Assembly (NCBI GenBank): GCA_020200675.1
Contig: JAIVIG010000290.1
Location: forward strand, 1-32,210
Reading direction: 5' to 3'
Length of the DNA: 32,210 nt
Source of the DNA: Actinomycetota bacterium
Lineage (GTDB): Bacteria > Actinomycetota > Rubrobacteria > Rubrobacterales > Rubrobacteraceae
Shown here: positions 31,924 through 32,210 of the stretch, one piece after another
Numbering within the stretch: the stretch's first letter is position 1
Layout of the letters: each line of letters starts with the position of its first letter
Notes under the pieces: generated by a model
Databases searched by the model: none
Told to the model about the DNA's origin: nothing
What the model saw: the letters and a program-made list of their open reading frames with translations, nothing else
Translations under genes and position numbers: made by a program

Positions 31924-32210
31924 GTGGCTACCACGAGAGCGATGACCGTCCAGGAGGCCGTTGACCGGATCGGCTTCGGGCGGTTCCAGAAGCGGATGCT
32001 GGGCGTGTGTGGGGTGACGTGGGCGGCGGACGGTGCGGAGGTGCTCCTGCTTGGGTTCGCCCTGCCGTCGATAATCGGCGAGTTCGGGATAACGACAGCT
32101 CAAGGTGGCCTGGTCGCTACGGCGACCTTCGCGGGAATGCTGGTCGGCGCCTGGTTCTGGGGAACCATCTCGGACTACATAGGCCGGCGGGTGGGCTTTC
32201 AGGTTACGGT
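31924..32210 (+). CDS. MFS transporter, N-terminal part (cut by window end)
   Basis: 95 codons are visible. The start is GTG at 31924 with GGGAGGA 5 nt upstream, 13 nt after the coxG-like gene. It has TM1 (WAADGAEVLLLGFALPSII), TM2 (VATATFAGMLVGAWFWG) and the MFS motif GTISDYIGRR after TM2. The pattern VDRIGFGRFQ and DGAEV is common in the metabolite/aromatic-acid:H+ symporter and SV2-like groups. As last visible gene of the catabolic operon it probably imports the substrate. Confidence 0.88.
   Translation, partial: MATTRAMTVQEAVDRIGFGRFQKRMLGVCGVTWAADGAEVLLLGFALPSIIGEFGITTAQGGLVATATFAGMLVGAWFWGTISDYIGRRVGFQVT

Overview
The window looks like chromosomal DNA of a high-GC actinobacterium, most likely Rubrobacter or a close relative (Rubrobacteraceae). 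This is inferred from the strong G/C third-position bias, an InhA-like enoyl reductase, the rpsF-rpsR-rplI-dnaB order, a crtI-crtB carotenoid pair, frequent GTG/TTG starts, and several -10 boxes lying 6 to 9 nt before a start codon, as in leaderless actinobacterial genes. No tRNA, rRNA, CRISPR array or transposase was seen.

Left part (1-7.6 kb). An ECF sigma factor overlaps a truncated anti-sigma factor. Then come a Crp/Fnr regulator, an unrecognised protein, a YugP-type membrane metallopeptidase, a Bax-inhibitor-1 membrane protein and acetyl-CoA synthetase (acs), all on the minus strand. fabI (InhA-like) is on the plus strand. Clear hairpins follow the metallopeptidase and acs.

Middle (7.6-13.4 kb). 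dnaB is intact, but a second, diverged copy of its last 29 codons lies 1.8 kb away. Between the two copies sits one foreign-looking gene broken by two frameshifts, which resembles an integration into the 3' end of dnaB. Next are rplI, rpsR and rpsF. rpsF appears to use an AUA start codon, and there is no ssb between rpsF and rpsR. rlmI follows.

13.5-20.7 kb. crtI and crtB make phytoene and desaturate it. A promoter at the end of crtB drives a SAM-I riboswitch. Its expression platform can mask the ribosome-binding site of a 45-residue ORF that precedes metH (cobalamin-dependent methionine synthase). A Uma2-family gene converges on metH.

Right part (20.8-32.2 kb). A minus-strand operon encodes a molybdenum hydroxylase: FAD subunit, Mo subunit, 2Fe-2S subunit and a second Mo subunit. 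Both Mo subunits lack the same molybdopterin-binding stretch, one through an in-frame deletion and the other through a larger deletion with a frameshift. A divergent plus-strand operon encodes a cyclase-family hydrolase, a VOC epimerase-like protein, a crotonase lacking both catalytic Glu, a MatB-like acyl-CoA synthetase, an SDR lacking the Tyr/Lys pair, a CoxG-like protein and an MFS transporter cut by the window end. The two operons share a short AT-rich intergenic region with a perfect inverted repeat over both -10 boxes. Together they look like a catabolic locus (uptake, hydroxylation, hydrolysis, CoA activation, CoA-ester processing). The substrate cannot be read from the sequence.
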